A stretch of DNA of 64,000 bases from Flavimobilis massiliensis (GTDB lineage Bacteria; Actinomycetota; Actinomycetes; Actinomycetales; Cellulomonadaceae). The position numbers and the translations under genes are program-made. The stretch is from the NCBI RefSeq assembly GCF_900240335.1, contig NZ_LT964979.1:2232001-2296000 (forward strand), written 5' to 3'. Under the pieces are notes generated by a model. It made no database searches, was not told where the DNA came from, and saw only the letters and a list, made by a program, of their open reading frames with translations. This document shows, piece after piece, positions 8,384 to 21,668 of this stretch (within the stretch, counting starts at the first letter, position 1; every line of letters begins with the position of its first letter).

Positions 8384-9459
8384 CCACGACGTCGACGCAG
8401 CCCGCGATCGAGGCGCAGGTCGCGCCGTTCCCGACGGGCACGACGACGCTGCCGCTCGCCAAGGCGATCACGCTCGCGATGCGTCAGGCGCTCGCGGAGG
8501 ACCCGAAGGTTCTCGTCATGGGGGAGGACGTCGGCCGGCTCGGCGGCGTCTTCCGTGTGACGGACGGCCTCCAGGCGGAGTTTGGCGAGGACAGGGTCGT
8601 CGACACGCCGCTCGCGGAGTCGGGGATCGTCGGCACGGCGATTGGGCTCGCGATGCGCGGCTACCGCTCGGTCCTCGAGATCCAGTTCGACGGTTTCATC
8701 TTCCCGGCGTTCGACCAGATCACGACGCAGCTCGCGAAGATGCGCTACCGCACGTCGGGGCGTGTGAGCCTGCCGATCGTCATCCGGGTGCCGTACGGCG
8801 GTGGCATCGGCGCGGTCGAGCACCACTCGGAGAGCCCCGAGGCGCTCTTCGCGCACACGGCGGGTCTGCGTGTCGTCTCGCCGTCGAACCCGGCGGACGC
8901 CTACCGCATGCTGCGCGAGGCGATCGCGTCGCCGGACCCGGTCCTCTTCCTCGAGCCGAAGGGCCGCTACTGGGACAAGGGCCCCGTCGAGGTCGCGCCT
9001 CTCACGCTCCCGGCGGCCGGTGCGCCGACGGCGTACGACGCGATCGGGCACGAGACGCTCGACCGCGCGGTCGTCGTGCGCCCGGGCACGGACCTCACGC
9101 TCGTCGCGTACGGGCCGTCGGTGCACGTCGCGCTCGCGGCGGCCGCGGCCGCCGCGGAGGAGGGTCGCAGCCTCGAGGTCGTTGACCTGCGGACGATCTC
9201 GCCGATCGACTTCCCGACGGTCGTGGAGTCGGTGCGCCGGACGGGCCGCTGCGTCGTCGTCCATGAGGCCCCTGTCTTCCACGGTGCGGGCGCGGAGGTC
9301 GCGGCACGTGTGACGGAGGAGTGCTTCTTCTCGCTCGAGGCGCCGGTGCTGCGCGTCGGCGGGTTCCACACCCCGTACCCGGTCGCGAAGATCGAGCACG
9401 ACTACCTGCCCGGGCTTGACCGCGTCCTCGACGCAGTCGACCGCTCGCTGGCCTTCTGA
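8380..9459 (+). CDS. bkdB: 2-oxoacid dehydrogenase E1 beta subunit
   Basis: 359-aa transketolase-like E1beta subunit that completes the ThDP site with E1alpha. Recognisable segments are VLVMGEDVGRLGGVFRVT (near residue 45), DTPLAESGIVGTAIGLA, the IRVPYGGGIGAVEHHSES strand, and the C-terminal ATG..RSLEVVDLRTISPID region. The ATG overlaps the E1alpha stop (ATGA), so the two are translated together. The N-terminus carries about 20 poorly conserved Thr/Ala-rich residues. Confidence 0.92.
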   Translation: MTTTSTQPAIEAQVAPFPTGTTTLPLAKAITLAMRQALAEDPKVLVMGEDVGRLGGVFRVTDGLQAEFGEDRVVDTPLAESGIVGTAIGLAMRGYRSVLEIQFDGFIFPAFDQITTQLAKMRYRTSGRVSLPIVIRVPYGGGIGAVEHHSESPEALFAHTAGLRVVSPSNPADAYRMLREAIASPDPVLFLEPKGRYWDKGPVEVAPLTLPAAGAPTAYDAIGHETLDRAVVVRPGTDLTLVAYGPSVHVALAAAAAAAEEGRSLEVVDLRTISPIDFPTVVESVRRTGRCVVVHEAPVFHGAGAEVAARVTEECFFSLEAPVLRVGGFHTPYPVAKIEHDYLPGLDRVLDAVDRSLAF

Positions 9460-9471
9460 GACGGAGACGCT

Positions 9472-10938
9472 GTGCCGACCTTCGAGTCTTTCCCCCTGCC
9501 GGACGCCGGTGAGGGCCTCACCGAGGCCGAGATCGTCCAGTGGCACGTCGCGGTGGGCGACCGGGTGACGGTCAACCAGACGATCGTCGAGATCGAGACG
9601 GCGAAGTCGCTCGTCGAGCTGCCGAGCCCGTGGACGGGCGTCGTCGCGGAGATCCTCGTGCCGGAGGGCACGACGGTCGGGGTGGGGACGCCGATCGTCG
9701 TCGTCGACACGGACCCGGACGGTGCTGCGACGCCGGCCGCTCCGGAACCTGCGGCGGCATCCGCGGCTGCGGCTGCCCCGAGCGTGCAGGACGGGGCCGA
9801 TGCCGGCTCGGGGGCGGTGCTCGTCGGGTACGGCACGGCTGAGCACGCGTCGGCCCGACGTCCGCGCCGGGCCGCGCCCTCGGCTTCGCCGGGCACGCCC
9901 GCGGCCGGGTCGGCCGTCGCGCCTGCGGGTTCTTCTTCGGGCGGCGTCGTGGCGCCCGCGCCGGTCCCGGCCCGCGCGCCGGTGGGCACGGCGGCGCCCG
10001 CCCCCGAGTCGTCGCGCGGTCCTGCGGTGGTGCTCGCGAAGCCGCCGGTCCGCAAGCTTGCGCGGGACCTTGGGGTCGACCTCACGTCGATCGTCCCGTC
10101 GGGCCCGGGTGGCCTCGTCACGCGCGAGGATGTCGTCGCGCAGGCGGAGCGCGCGGACGCGCGCGAGCTCGCGACGTACGCGAACGACACCGACGACGAC
10201 AGGCCGTGGCTCGCGCAGGGTTCGGTGACGTCCGACGGGCGGCAGACGCGCGTGCCGGTGCGGTCGGTGCGCAAGCGCACGGCCGAGGCCATGGTGGCGA
10301 GCGCGTTCTCGGCGCCGCACGTCACGGTGTTCCACACGGTCGACGTCACGCGGACGATGCGTCTCGTCGAGCGGCTGCGCGCGGACCGTGATTTCAAGGA
10401 CGTGCGGGTGACGCCGCTGCTCGTCGCGATGAAGGCGCTGCTCATCGCGATCGACCGGCACCCGCAGATCAACGCGAGCTGGGACGACGCCGCGCAGGAG
10501 ATCGTCTACAAGCACTACGTCAACCTCGGGATCGCGGCGGCGACGCCGCGGGGCCTCATGGTGCCGAACATCAAGGACGCGCACCGTGCGACGCTGCTGC
10601 AGCTCGCGGAGGCGCTCGCGGGGCTCACGCAGCTGGCGCGGACGGGGAAGACCCCTCCGGCGCACATGCAGGACGGCACGATCACGATCACGAACGTCGG
10701 TGTGTTCGGGATCGACACGGGGACGCCGATCCTCAACCCGGGGGAGGCGGCGATCCTCGCGTTCGGCGCGATCCGTGAGCAGCCGTGGGTCCACAAGGGG
10801 AAGATCAAGAAGCGGTGGGTGACGCAGCTGGCGCTGAGCGTCGATCACCGTCTTGTCGACGGTGAGTTGGCGAGCCGGGTGCTCGCGGACGTCGCGGCGG
10901 TGCTCCACGAGCCGGGTCAGGCCCTCGTCTGGATCTAG
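9472..10938 (+). CDS. bkdC: Dihydrolipoamide acyltransferase (E2)
   Basis: 488-aa E2 core protein. One N-terminal lipoyl domain carries the lipoylated lysine K45 in EIETAKSLVELP. An Ala/Pro-rich linker spans roughly residues 85-175. A peripheral subunit-binding domain (KPPVRKLARDLGVDLTSIVPSG) follows at about 185-220, then the acyltransferase domain with catalytic His459 in SVDHRLVDG. The GTG start lies 12 bp after the E1beta stop. A single lipoyl domain plus operon order E1alpha-E1beta-E2 is the usual actinobacterial branched-chain arrangement. Confidence 0.92.
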   Translation: MPTFESFPLPDAGEGLTEAEIVQWHVAVGDRVTVNQTIVEIETAKSLVELPSPWTGVVAEILVPEGTTVGVGTPIVVVDTDPDGAATPAAPEPAAASAAAAAPSVQDGADAGSGAVLVGYGTAEHASARRPRRAAPSASPGTPAAGSAVAPAGSSSGGVVAPAPVPARAPVGTAAPAPESSRGPAVVLAKPPVRKLARDLGVDLTSIVPSGPGGLVTREDVVAQAERADARELATYANDTDDDRPWLAQGSVTSDGRQTRVPVRSVRKRTAEAMVASAFSAPHVTVFHTVDVTRTMRLVERLRADRDFKDVRVTPLLVAMKALLIAIDRHPQINASWDDAAQEIVYKHYVNLGIAAATPRGLMVPNIKDAHRATLLQLAEALAGLTQLARTGKTPPAHMQDGTITITNVGVFGIDTGTPILNPGEAAILAFGAIREQPWVHKGKIKKRWVTQLALSVDHRLVDGELASRVLADVAAVLHEPGQALVWI

Positions 10939-10952
10939 CTTTCGCGTTTCTC

Positions 10953-11000
10953 GACGGATCGACGCCGCCCCCGTCCGACGGGGGACGGCGTCGATCCGTC
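10953..11000. terminator. Long palindrome between convergent genes
   Basis: Perfect 15-bp arms, GACGGATCGACGCCG and its complement, enclose a second stem (CCCCCGTC/GACGGGGG). It sits between the E2 stop and the convergent YgjV-like stop, so it can terminate both. The outer arms share the sequence GACGGATYGACGCC with the palindrome at 35842-35898. Confidence 0.7.
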
Positions 11001-11015
11001 AGGAGGCGGGTGCGG

Positions 11016-11648
11016 TCAGGCGGCGACGGGGACCGCGAGGACGAACTCGTCGGTCGTCGTGTCACGCGTGAAGCCGACGGTCTCGTAGTACTGGGCGGTC
11101 CGTCCGGTGATCCCGGGCCGGGTGACGATGCGGTCGTAGCCGTGCCCGGCGAGGATGCCGGAGCGGCGGAAGACGTGCTCGCCGGGCGTGAAGTCCCTGT
11201 AGCGCTCGACGACGTGGTCGAGCGTGAGGCGTGCGGTGCCGTCGCCGGCGTCGTCGAGGAGGACGGCACCGACGGTCTCGTCGCCGCGGAGGACGAGGTA
11301 GGCCTCGGTCGCGGGGACGTCGGCGGGCTCGACGCCGTGGAGCTTGACGATCTCGTCGTGATGGCGCGTCAGCAGGTGACGCAGGAGGGGTGCGTCGACG
11401 TCGGTGGGTACGACGTCGTAACCGCCCTCGTCCGCGTGCCGCTCCTTGAGGAGCTTGCGCAGCTGCACGACGTTGACGATCGCGAGGACGACATTGAGCC
11501 CGACCATCGGCCACACGCCGACGGCGCTGTTGTAGCCGATGTGCACGAGGCACCCGGCGAGGTTGAGGATCCGCAGCCGCAGGATGCGTGTCTGCACGAG
11601 GGAGAGGACGAGGATCGCGGATCCGATCCAGCCGATGGCTTCGAGCAT
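11016..11648 (-). CDS. YgjV-like membrane protein with GNAT-like C-terminal domain
   Basis: 210-aa protein. The N-terminal ~75 residues contain hydrophobic helices and a YgjV-type pattern (IGWIGSAILVLSLVQTRILRLRILNLAGCLVHIGYN). The C-terminal ~130 residues look like an acetyltransferase-type fold (AYLVLRGDETVGAVLLDD ... YYETVGFTRD), without motifs clear enough to predict a substrate. I chose the ATG at 11648 because a GGAG site precedes it; an upstream in-frame ATG at 11672 is possible. Function unknown. Confidence 0.7.
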   Translation of the reverse strand: MLEAIGWIGSAILVLSLVQTRILRLRILNLAGCLVHIGYNSAVGVWPMVGLNVVLAIVNVVQLRKLLKERHADEGGYDVVPTDVDAPLLRHLLTRHHDEIVKLHGVEPADVPATEAYLVLRGDETVGAVLLDDAGDGTARLTLDHVVERYRDFTPGEHVFRRSGILAGHGYDRIVTRPGITGRTAQYYETVGFTRDTTTDEFVLAVPVAA

Positions 11649-11754
11649 GGCGTGCTCCAGAGGGAACGGCATGATGCCGGGGCCGGCGGCTCTGCCGGCA
11701 CGTTCACGATAGCCCGGCTGGTGAGGCAAGTGACCGGCGTCACCGCTCACGGAT

Positions 11755-11784
11755 TTGACCCTCGTGGAAACCTCCGCGTAACGT
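11755..11784 (+). promoter_or_regulatory. Upstream rRNA promoter (P1)
   Basis: TTGACC at 11755-11760 and TAACGT at 11779-11784 are spaced 18 bp. This is the distal of two good promoters before 16S rRNA, and it precedes a ~460-nt leader. Confidence 0.55.
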
Positions 11785-11952
11785 TCTACTCGTTCGCCCG
11801 GCAGGGAGGAACGGACACCGAGCAGGCCTCCGCAAGGAGAGAGCTGGTGGCCGGTCCCGCCTGGAGAACCACCCCCAGACTCGGAACAGCATCGCTGTGC
11901 CGCGGACGGGAACTGGCCGTCGACCGCAACCAGGAACCGCAAGGAACCGGAG

Positions 11953-11981
11953 TTGACACCGGCACGCGGGCAGAGTAAGTT
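11953..11981 (+). promoter_or_regulatory. Main rRNA promoter (P2)
   Basis: A perfect -35 TTGACA (11953-11958) is followed after 17 bp by TAAGTT (11976-11981). It lies about 260 bp upstream of 16S rRNA and directly before the antitermination leader. Confidence 0.65.
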
Positions 11982-12033
11982 TGAACGGTTGCCTCCGAGC
12001 AGGACCCGCAAGGGAAGAGCGAGGATGCGCGTC

Positions 12034-12060
12034 TGTTCCTTGAGAACTCAACAGTGTGCT
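12034..12060 (+). promoter_or_regulatory. rRNA leader boxA-like antitermination site
   Basis: TGTTCCTTGAGAACTCAACA resembles the boxA region of actinobacterial rrn leaders (TGYTCTTTGA). A related TGCTTGAGAACTGCACAG occurs in the spacer at 14104-14121, as expected for Nus-factor loading before 16S and again before 23S. Confidence 0.55.
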
Positions 12061-12240
12061 TGATAGTCAATGCCAAATAACTCTCGTGCGAGAGGGATGC
12101 CGGCCGCTACATGGTGGTTCGGTGCCTGATCGTGGAGATTCCTTTGGAATGGATCGACGATTGTCGGTCATTGCCAGTTTAATTGGACCTTCGGGTCCGC
12201 TTCGTATGGTTGTTAGTCCTTCGGGGCTGGCGATACACAT

Positions 12241-17287
<5,047 letters not shown>

Positions 17288-17353
17288 ACAGTTTTGCTTG
17301 CGTCCACTGTGCGGTTCCCGGGTCATCACCGGTGTGTTGATAACCCTATAGAG

Positions 17354-17470
17354 TTACGGCAGTCATAGCGTGAGGGAAACGCCCGGTCCCATTCCGAACC
17401 CGGAAGCTAAGCCTCACAGCGCCGATGGTACTGCCCTGGTGACGGGGTGGGAGAGTAGGACGCTGCCGGA
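17354..17470 (+). rRNA. rrf: 5S ribosomal RNA
   Basis: 117-nt 5S with the standard segments CCATTCCGAACCCGGAAGCT and GGGAGAGTAGGACGCTGCC. It follows 23S by about 65 nt and is followed by an unmerged duplicate copy after an N at 17508. Confidence 0.95.
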
Positions 17471-17508
17471 CATTCTTTCGCGAAGGCCCACCCCGTTAAG
17501 GGGTGGGN

Positions 17509-17645
17509 TGAGGGAAACGCCCGGTCCCATTCCGAACCCGGAAGCTAAGCCTCACAGCGCCGATGGTACTGCCCTGGTGACGGGGTGGGAGAGTAGGACG
17601 CTGCCGGACATTCTTTCGCGAAGGCCCACCCCGTTGAGCGGTGGG
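17509..17645 (+). repeat. Duplicate copy of 5S 3' part next to an N (assembly overlap)
   Basis: 17509-17645 repeats 17371-17507 over exactly 137 bp with two differences near the end, separated by a single N at 17508. The second copy lacks the first ~17 nt of 5S, so it is not a functional gene. The arrangement fits two contigs joined without merging their overlap. The true locus probably has one 5S followed by the terminator. Confidence 0.85.
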
Positions 17646-17658
17646 CCTTCGTCGTTTT
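17619..17658 (+). terminator. rrn operon terminator
   Basis: A 12-bp stem, CGAAGGCCCACC (17619-17630) with GGTGGGCCTTCG (17640-17651), is followed by TCGTTTT. This is a strong intrinsic terminator for the rRNA operon. A damaged version of the same stem appears before the N at 17508. Confidence 0.85.
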
Positions 17659-17805
17659 CGGAGCGGTTCCGCCGGAGCCGGTCTCCCCGGGGTCGGAGGT
17701 GAGCCCACCTAGGTCGCTGAACCTCTTCACCCCTCTCCCGACGTGCGAAGACGCACCGGACGGGTGACGATGGTCCCTCCAGTCAGACCGACGGAAGGAA
17801 CGACC

Positions 17806-18024
17806 ATGAAGTACGGCACAGGAATCTTCCTCCTCGTGATCGGAGCCATCCTCGCCTTCGCCGTCGCCGACCGCATCGAGGGCATCGACCTCGTGATGAT
17901 CGGCTACATCTGCATGGGCGCAGGGGTGCTCGCCCTCATCATCGGCGCGATCGCCGGGGCGCAGCGTTCCAACACCTCGCACCACGAGATCGTCGAGCAC
18001 CGCGAGGACCCCCCGCGCGTCTGA
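17806..18024 (+). CDS. DUF6458 small two-helix membrane protein
   Basis: 72-aa protein, MKYGTGIFLLVIGAILAFAV..., with two hydrophobic helices (residues 5-22 and 30-50) and a short charged tail ending EHREDPPRV. This is the standard form of the DUF6458 family, widespread in actinobacteria and uncharacterised. GGAAGGA precedes the ATG at 17806. It is monocistronic, with a strong hairpin after the stop. Confidence 0.85.
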   Translation: MKYGTGIFLLVIGAILAFAVADRIEGIDLVMIGYICMGAGVLALIIGAIAGAQRSNTSHHEIVEHREDPPRV

Positions 18025-18040
18025 GCCACCCCACGCACGG

Positions 18041-18066
18041 GCCCCCTGCGCCGAAGCGCAGGGGGC
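18041..18066 (+). terminator. Terminator after DUF6458 gene
   Basis: GCCCCCTGCGC pairs with GCGCAGGGGGC around a CGAA loop, followed by TTCGTCG. Typical GC-rich actinobacterial terminator. Confidence 0.75.
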
Positions 18067-18142
18067 TTCGTCGTCCCCCAAAGCGCGGAGGTTCCGTGGC
18101 TGGCGGCCTCGTCCCAGACGCCGCGCGCCTAGGATGGGCCCC

Positions 18143-20233
18143 ATGACCGCCCCTGCCGTCCCGGCCGCACCCACGCCAGACGTCACAGGCACAGGGGTCC
18201 GCAGCTACCGCGCCGCGGTCCTTGCCGGCACGGCCCTCGTCGGCATTGCCGCCGCCATCGTCGCGGGCCTCACCACCGGAATCTTCGACCCTGCAGTGAT
18301 CTCTGATCCCGGTCCGCTCGTGACGTGGGCGCTCCCGCTCATCGGGGTGCTGCGCGACCTTGCGACGTCCGTGACCGTGGGGGCACTCCTCCTCGTGACC
18401 TTCCTTCTCCCCTCGGGACGTGACCGCGACCGCGCCCTCACCATCGCCGGGGCGGCCGCAGGGGCGTGGACGCTCCTCGCGATCGCCGACGTCATCACGA
18501 CGTTCGCAGACGTCCTCGGCGCGCGGAGCGGCGACGCCGGCTTCGGTTCACAGCTCGCCGAGTTCGTGCTCCAGGTCCCCCTCGGACGCACCCAGCTCGC
18601 GATGGCGGTCATCGCTGCGGGCGTCACGGTGCTCGCGCTCCTCGTGCGCACACCCACCGGCTCAGCGTGGTGCCTCGCCCTCGTCCTCGGCGCGCTGTCG
18701 CTCCGGTCCCTCACGGGCCACACCGCCGGCGCGAACGGCCACGACCTTGCCGTCTCGGCGATGATGGTCCACCTCGTCGGGGCGGCCGCCTGGACCGGAG
18801 GGATCCTCGTGCTCGTCGCCCTCCGTGCCCGGGGCGGCCTGCGTGCGTCGGCGTTCGCCGACATCGTCGCGAGGTTCTCGACGCTCGCTGCATGGTGCCT
18901 CGTCCTCGTCGCGTACTCCGGCGTGCTCTCGGCGATCGTCCGACTCGGCGCCGTCGACGACCTCGTCACGACCCGCTACGGGATCCTCATCGTCGCGAAG
19001 ACCGTCGGGCTCGGGCTTCTCGGCCTACTCGGCTGGCAGCACCGCCGGCACGTCGTCGCAAGGCTCGGGCTCGAGCAGTCAGCGCAGGCCGCCGGCCGAC
19101 TCTTCTGGCGACTCATGGCCGCCGAGGCGCTCCTCCTCGGAGCCGTCGCCGGCATCGCCGGCGCCCTCACGTCGTCAGCGCCGCCCGTGCCCGACGAACC
19201 TCCGGCGACGCCGACGCCCGCCGAGCTCGTCACGGGCGAGGCTCTGCCGCCCGAGCCGACGGTCGCCCGGTGGCTCACCCTCGTGCGGTGGGAGGCGATC
19301 CTCGGCGCCGCGATCATCGCTGCCATCATCGTCTACGTCCGCTGGTACCTGAGGCTCCGCCGCCGTGGCGATGCCTGGCCCGTCGGGCGGGTCGTCGTCT
19401 GGTGCGCGGGCATGGTCGTGCTCATGTGGGTGACGTCCGGCGGTGCAGCCGTCTACGGACGGATCCTCTTCTCGGGCCACATGGTCCAGCACATGACCAT
19501 GGCGATGGTTGTGCCCCTGCTGCTCGTGCTGTCCGCGCCCATGACGCTCGCGCTGCGCGCGCTCCCAGCCCGGGGCGACGACTCCCGAGGACCGCGGGAG
19601 TGGCTCCTCACGATCGTCCACTCGCACTACGGGCGCTTCTTCGCGCACCCCGTCATCGCCGCCGTGAACTTCGCGGGGTCGATGATCCTCTTCTACTACA
19701 CGCCCCTGTTCGAGTGGGCGCTCACGACCCACGTCGGGCACCTCGGCATGGTCGCGCACTTCACGCTCGCCGGGTACTTCTTCGCCAACGCCCTCATCGG
19801 GATCGACCCCGGGCCTACCCGCCCCGGGTACCCGCTCCGGCTGCTCCTGCTGCTCGCCACCATGGCGTTCCACGCGTTCTTCGGCGTCGCCCTCATGTCG
19901 CAGACGGCGCTGCTCGTGCCCGAGTGGTTCGGGCTGCTGGGACGGCCATGGGGGCCGCCCGCGCTCGACGACCAGCAGATCGGCGGTGGGGTCGCGTGGG
20001 GCGTCGGCGAGATTCCGACGGTCCTCCTCGCGATCGTCGTCGCCTTCCGCTGGGCGCGCGACGACGAGCGCAGCGCTCGTCGTCGCGACCGACGCATCGA
20101 ACGAACCGGCGCGGACACCGAGCTCGACGACTACAACGCGATGCTCGCCGGGCTCGCCGAACGCGACCTCGCCGCGGCCGGCCCGCGCGACCTCCCGGCC
20201 CGGGAAGCGCATCCTCCTGCGCACGACGAGTAG
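18143..20233 (+). CDS. CopD-like copper transport / CtaG cytochrome oxidase assembly fusion
   Basis: 696-aa polytopic membrane protein. The N-terminal half (about residues 20-350) has the CopD pattern of eight or so helices with TGHTAGANGHDLAVSAMMVHLVGAAAWTGG-type histidines. The C-terminal half (about 385-640) is a caa3-type CtaG domain: FSGHMVQHMTMAMVVPLLLVL, AHPVIAAVNF, and PFEW/HVGHLGM-type His residues. Such fusions are common in actinobacteria and deliver copper to cytochrome c oxidase. I prefer the ATG at 18143 (AGGATGGG upstream) over the ATG at 18134. The last ~60 residues are a charged cytoplasmic tail. Confidence 0.9.
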   Translation: MTAPAVPAAPTPDVTGTGVRSYRAAVLAGTALVGIAAAIVAGLTTGIFDPAVISDPGPLVTWALPLIGVLRDLATSVTVGALLLVTFLLPSGRDRDRALTIAGAAAGAWTLLAIADVITTFADVLGARSGDAGFGSQLAEFVLQVPLGRTQLAMAVIAAGVTVLALLVRTPTGSAWCLALVLGALSLRSLTGHTAGANGHDLAVSAMMVHLVGAAAWTGGILVLVALRARGGLRASAFADIVARFSTLAAWCLVLVAYSGVLSAIVRLGAVDDLVTTRYGILIVAKTVGLGLLGLLGWQHRRHVVARLGLEQSAQAAGRLFWRLMAAEALLLGAVAGIAGALTSSAPPVPDEPPATPTPAELVTGEALPPEPTVARWLTLVRWEAILGAAIIAAIIVYVRWYLRLRRRGDAWPVGRVVVWCAGMVVLMWVTSGGAAVYGRILFSGHMVQHMTMAMVVPLLLVLSAPMTLALRALPARGDDSRGPREWLLTIVHSHYGRFFAHPVIAAVNFAGSMILFYYTPLFEWALTTHVGHLGMVAHFTLAGYFFANALIGIDPGPTRPGYPLRLLLLLATMAFHAFFGVALMSQTALLVPEWFGLLGRPWGPPALDDQQIGGGVAWGVGEIPTVLLAIVVAFRWARDDERSARRRDRRIERTGADTELDDYNAMLAGLAERDLAAAGPRDLPAREAHPPAHDE

Positions 20234-20355
20234 GTGAATCCACCGCCAGAGTTCTGACAGCGCGACGTGACGATCACGCTGGCGGATCAAGCGTGGGGGG
20301 CCTCGGAACGAACGCCGCTCACTGCGGCTGCGGCCGCGCGACGGAAGGGCACCCC

Positions 20356-20767
20356 ATGCGAGGACACATCATCGCGGTGCTCGCCACCGCATCGCTCGTC
20401 GTCGGAGGCTTCGGCGTCATCCCCGCCCAGGCCGCCAACCCGACGACCGGCACCGTGGAGATCAAGGTCGTGATGCCGGGCGGTGCCCCGGTGCCCGAAG
20501 TCTCCCTATACCTCCAGGAGGTCTCCGGCGACGGTTCGGCAGCGACTACGACTCCACCGGCGAGGACGGGAACCGCACGACGGAGGAGCTCTCCCCGGGC
20601 TCCTACACCCTCGAGGCGAGTAGCTGACTCGCCGGCAAGGCCCGCACGCCAGCACGGATCGCTACGGCCTGGGCGGCGCGTCGACGAGCAAGACCCACAC
20701 CGTCGTCGCCGGGAGGACGATGAGCACGAGCAAGCGGGCGGCGACGCTCACTGCGCGAGCCGGCTAA
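20356..20767 (+). pseudogene. Decayed secreted Ig-like protein
   Basis: It starts well: GGAAGG, then MRGHIIAVLATASLVVGGFG, a signal peptide ending PAQA-AN, and a beta-strand-rich TGTVEIKVVMPGGAPVPEVSLYLQEVSG. The frame is then lost near 20537. The continuation SDYDSTGEDGNRTTEELSPG is in another frame and stops at about 20626. A third frame carries TDRYGLGGASTSKTHTVVAG to a TAA at 20765. At least two indels therefore separate parts of one reading frame of roughly 135 codons. The intact form was probably a short secreted carboxypeptidase-regulatory-like or SpaA-like domain. Confidence 0.65.
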
Positions 20768-20791
20768 ACCCGGGAGCGCGCAGGCGCGTGA

Positions 20792-20840
20792 CGCACGACG
20801 GGCGGGAGTCGACCACGGTCGGCCCCCCGCCCGTCGTGCG
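20792..20840. terminator. Bidirectional terminator
   Basis: Perfect 15-bp arms, CGCACGACGGGCGGG (20792-20806) and CCCGCCCGTCGTGCG (20826-20840). It lies between the decayed secreted-protein gene and the small minus-strand frame ending at 20855. Confidence 0.75.
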
Positions 20841-20854
20841 CGACGGCTCCTCGG

Positions 20855-20980
20855 TCAGGACTCCGGGACGGAGAGGATGCCCTCGAGCACCTCGGCGAGC
20901 GAGGCGTCGGAACTGGAGAAGTCGAGCGACAGCGGGGTGTCCGTCGACGTCGTCGTCGGATCGGGCGAGGGGAAGGGCAC
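20855..20980 (-). CDS. Possible 41-aa acidic peptide
   Basis: A GTG at 20980 is preceded by a perfect GGAGGT with 5-nt spacing. The frame reads VPFPSPDPTTTSTDTPLSLD, then an acidic amphipathic tail (DASLAEVLEGILSVPES), and stops 15 bp before a strong hairpin. It has no Cys, no signal peptide and no membrane helix. The Thr/Ser-rich core with an acidic C-terminus is reminiscent of RiPP leader-like peptides, but no modification enzyme is nearby. I keep it because of the ribosome site and terminator. It could still be spurious. Confidence 0.4.
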   Translation of the reverse strand: MPFPSPDPTTTSTDTPLSLDFSSSDASLAEVLEGILSVPES

Positions 20981-21115
20981 GGGTGACCTCCGGCAGCACT
21001 GGGCGAGGCAAGGGCCCCGCGTGGACACATCGTCTCGTCGACCATATCGGCAGCCGCGGGTGGCTGCTTGAGGGAGCGCTGCCAATGCTGGTGGGCGGTG
21101 AGCTCGCGAACCTGC

Positions 21116-21547
21116 TCAGGCGTCGGGGCGCGGCGTCGGTGTCCTGTCGACGTCACCAGGGCTGTGCTCGTCTGTGAGCTCGCGTCCGCGGACGGCCCGG
21201 ACCCGCCGGATGGACCAGACGGTGGCGGCCGCCGCGATGAGCAGCCCTGCCGCGGTGAGCACCCAGAAGCGCGTCGTTGCGTCCTGGGTGGCGCTGCTCT
21301 CCGTACCCGGGTCGTTCGTCGTCGTGGGCGAGCCGGAGCCGGTGGGGCCGGGTGCGGGCGTCGTCGTCGGCTGCGAGGCGTCGACGGCACCGAGCGGCGC
21401 GGCGACGGCTGCCGTCGCCGTGATCGCCTGGAGGGCGGACGTGCCGTCCACAGCGGGCACGCCGTGGGCGGACGGCGTGAGGTGCAGGAGCAGTCCTGCG
21501 GCGACGAGCGTCGTGGGCAGGCGCAGCAGGGTGCGGACCGTGGGCAT
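21116..21547 (-). CDS. Secreted or membrane-anchored Thr/Pro-rich protein
   Basis: 143-aa protein beginning MPTVRTLLRLPTTLVAAGLLL, a signal sequence cleaved near SAHG-VPAV. The middle is low-complexity TTTPAPGPTGSGSPTTT. A C-terminal membrane helix (FWVLTAAGLLIAAAATVWSI) is followed by positively charged RRVRAVRGR and a cytoplasmic tail. The layout is that of a small cell-surface stalk protein without a sortase motif. GAGGT precedes the ATG. No family recognised. Confidence 0.65.
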   Translation of the reverse strand: MPTVRTLLRLPTTLVAAGLLLHLTPSAHGVPAVDGTSALQAITATAAVAAPLGAVDASQPTTTPAPGPTGSGSPTTTNDPGTESSATQDATTRFWVLTAAGLLIAAAATVWSIRRVRAVRGRELTDEHSPGDVDRTPTPRPDA

Positions 21548-21668
21548 GGTGGACCTCGGGCGGTAGGGGACCGCCGATGCGGGACGGAACATCGACGCGA
21601 GGCCAGGCTACTGCGCAGCCCTGCGCGAGGTGACGTCCGGCTCGAAGAGCCGTCCGGGGAGGGGACGC

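Noticed and set aside
8296..10908. Long minus-strand open frame opposite the dehydrogenase operon
   Set aside because: Shadow of three well-supported plus-strand genes; no recognisable domain.
17509..17609. A second 5S rRNA gene
   Set aside because: It lacks the 5' end and is an exact-length overlap copy next to an N, so it is treated as an assembly artefact.
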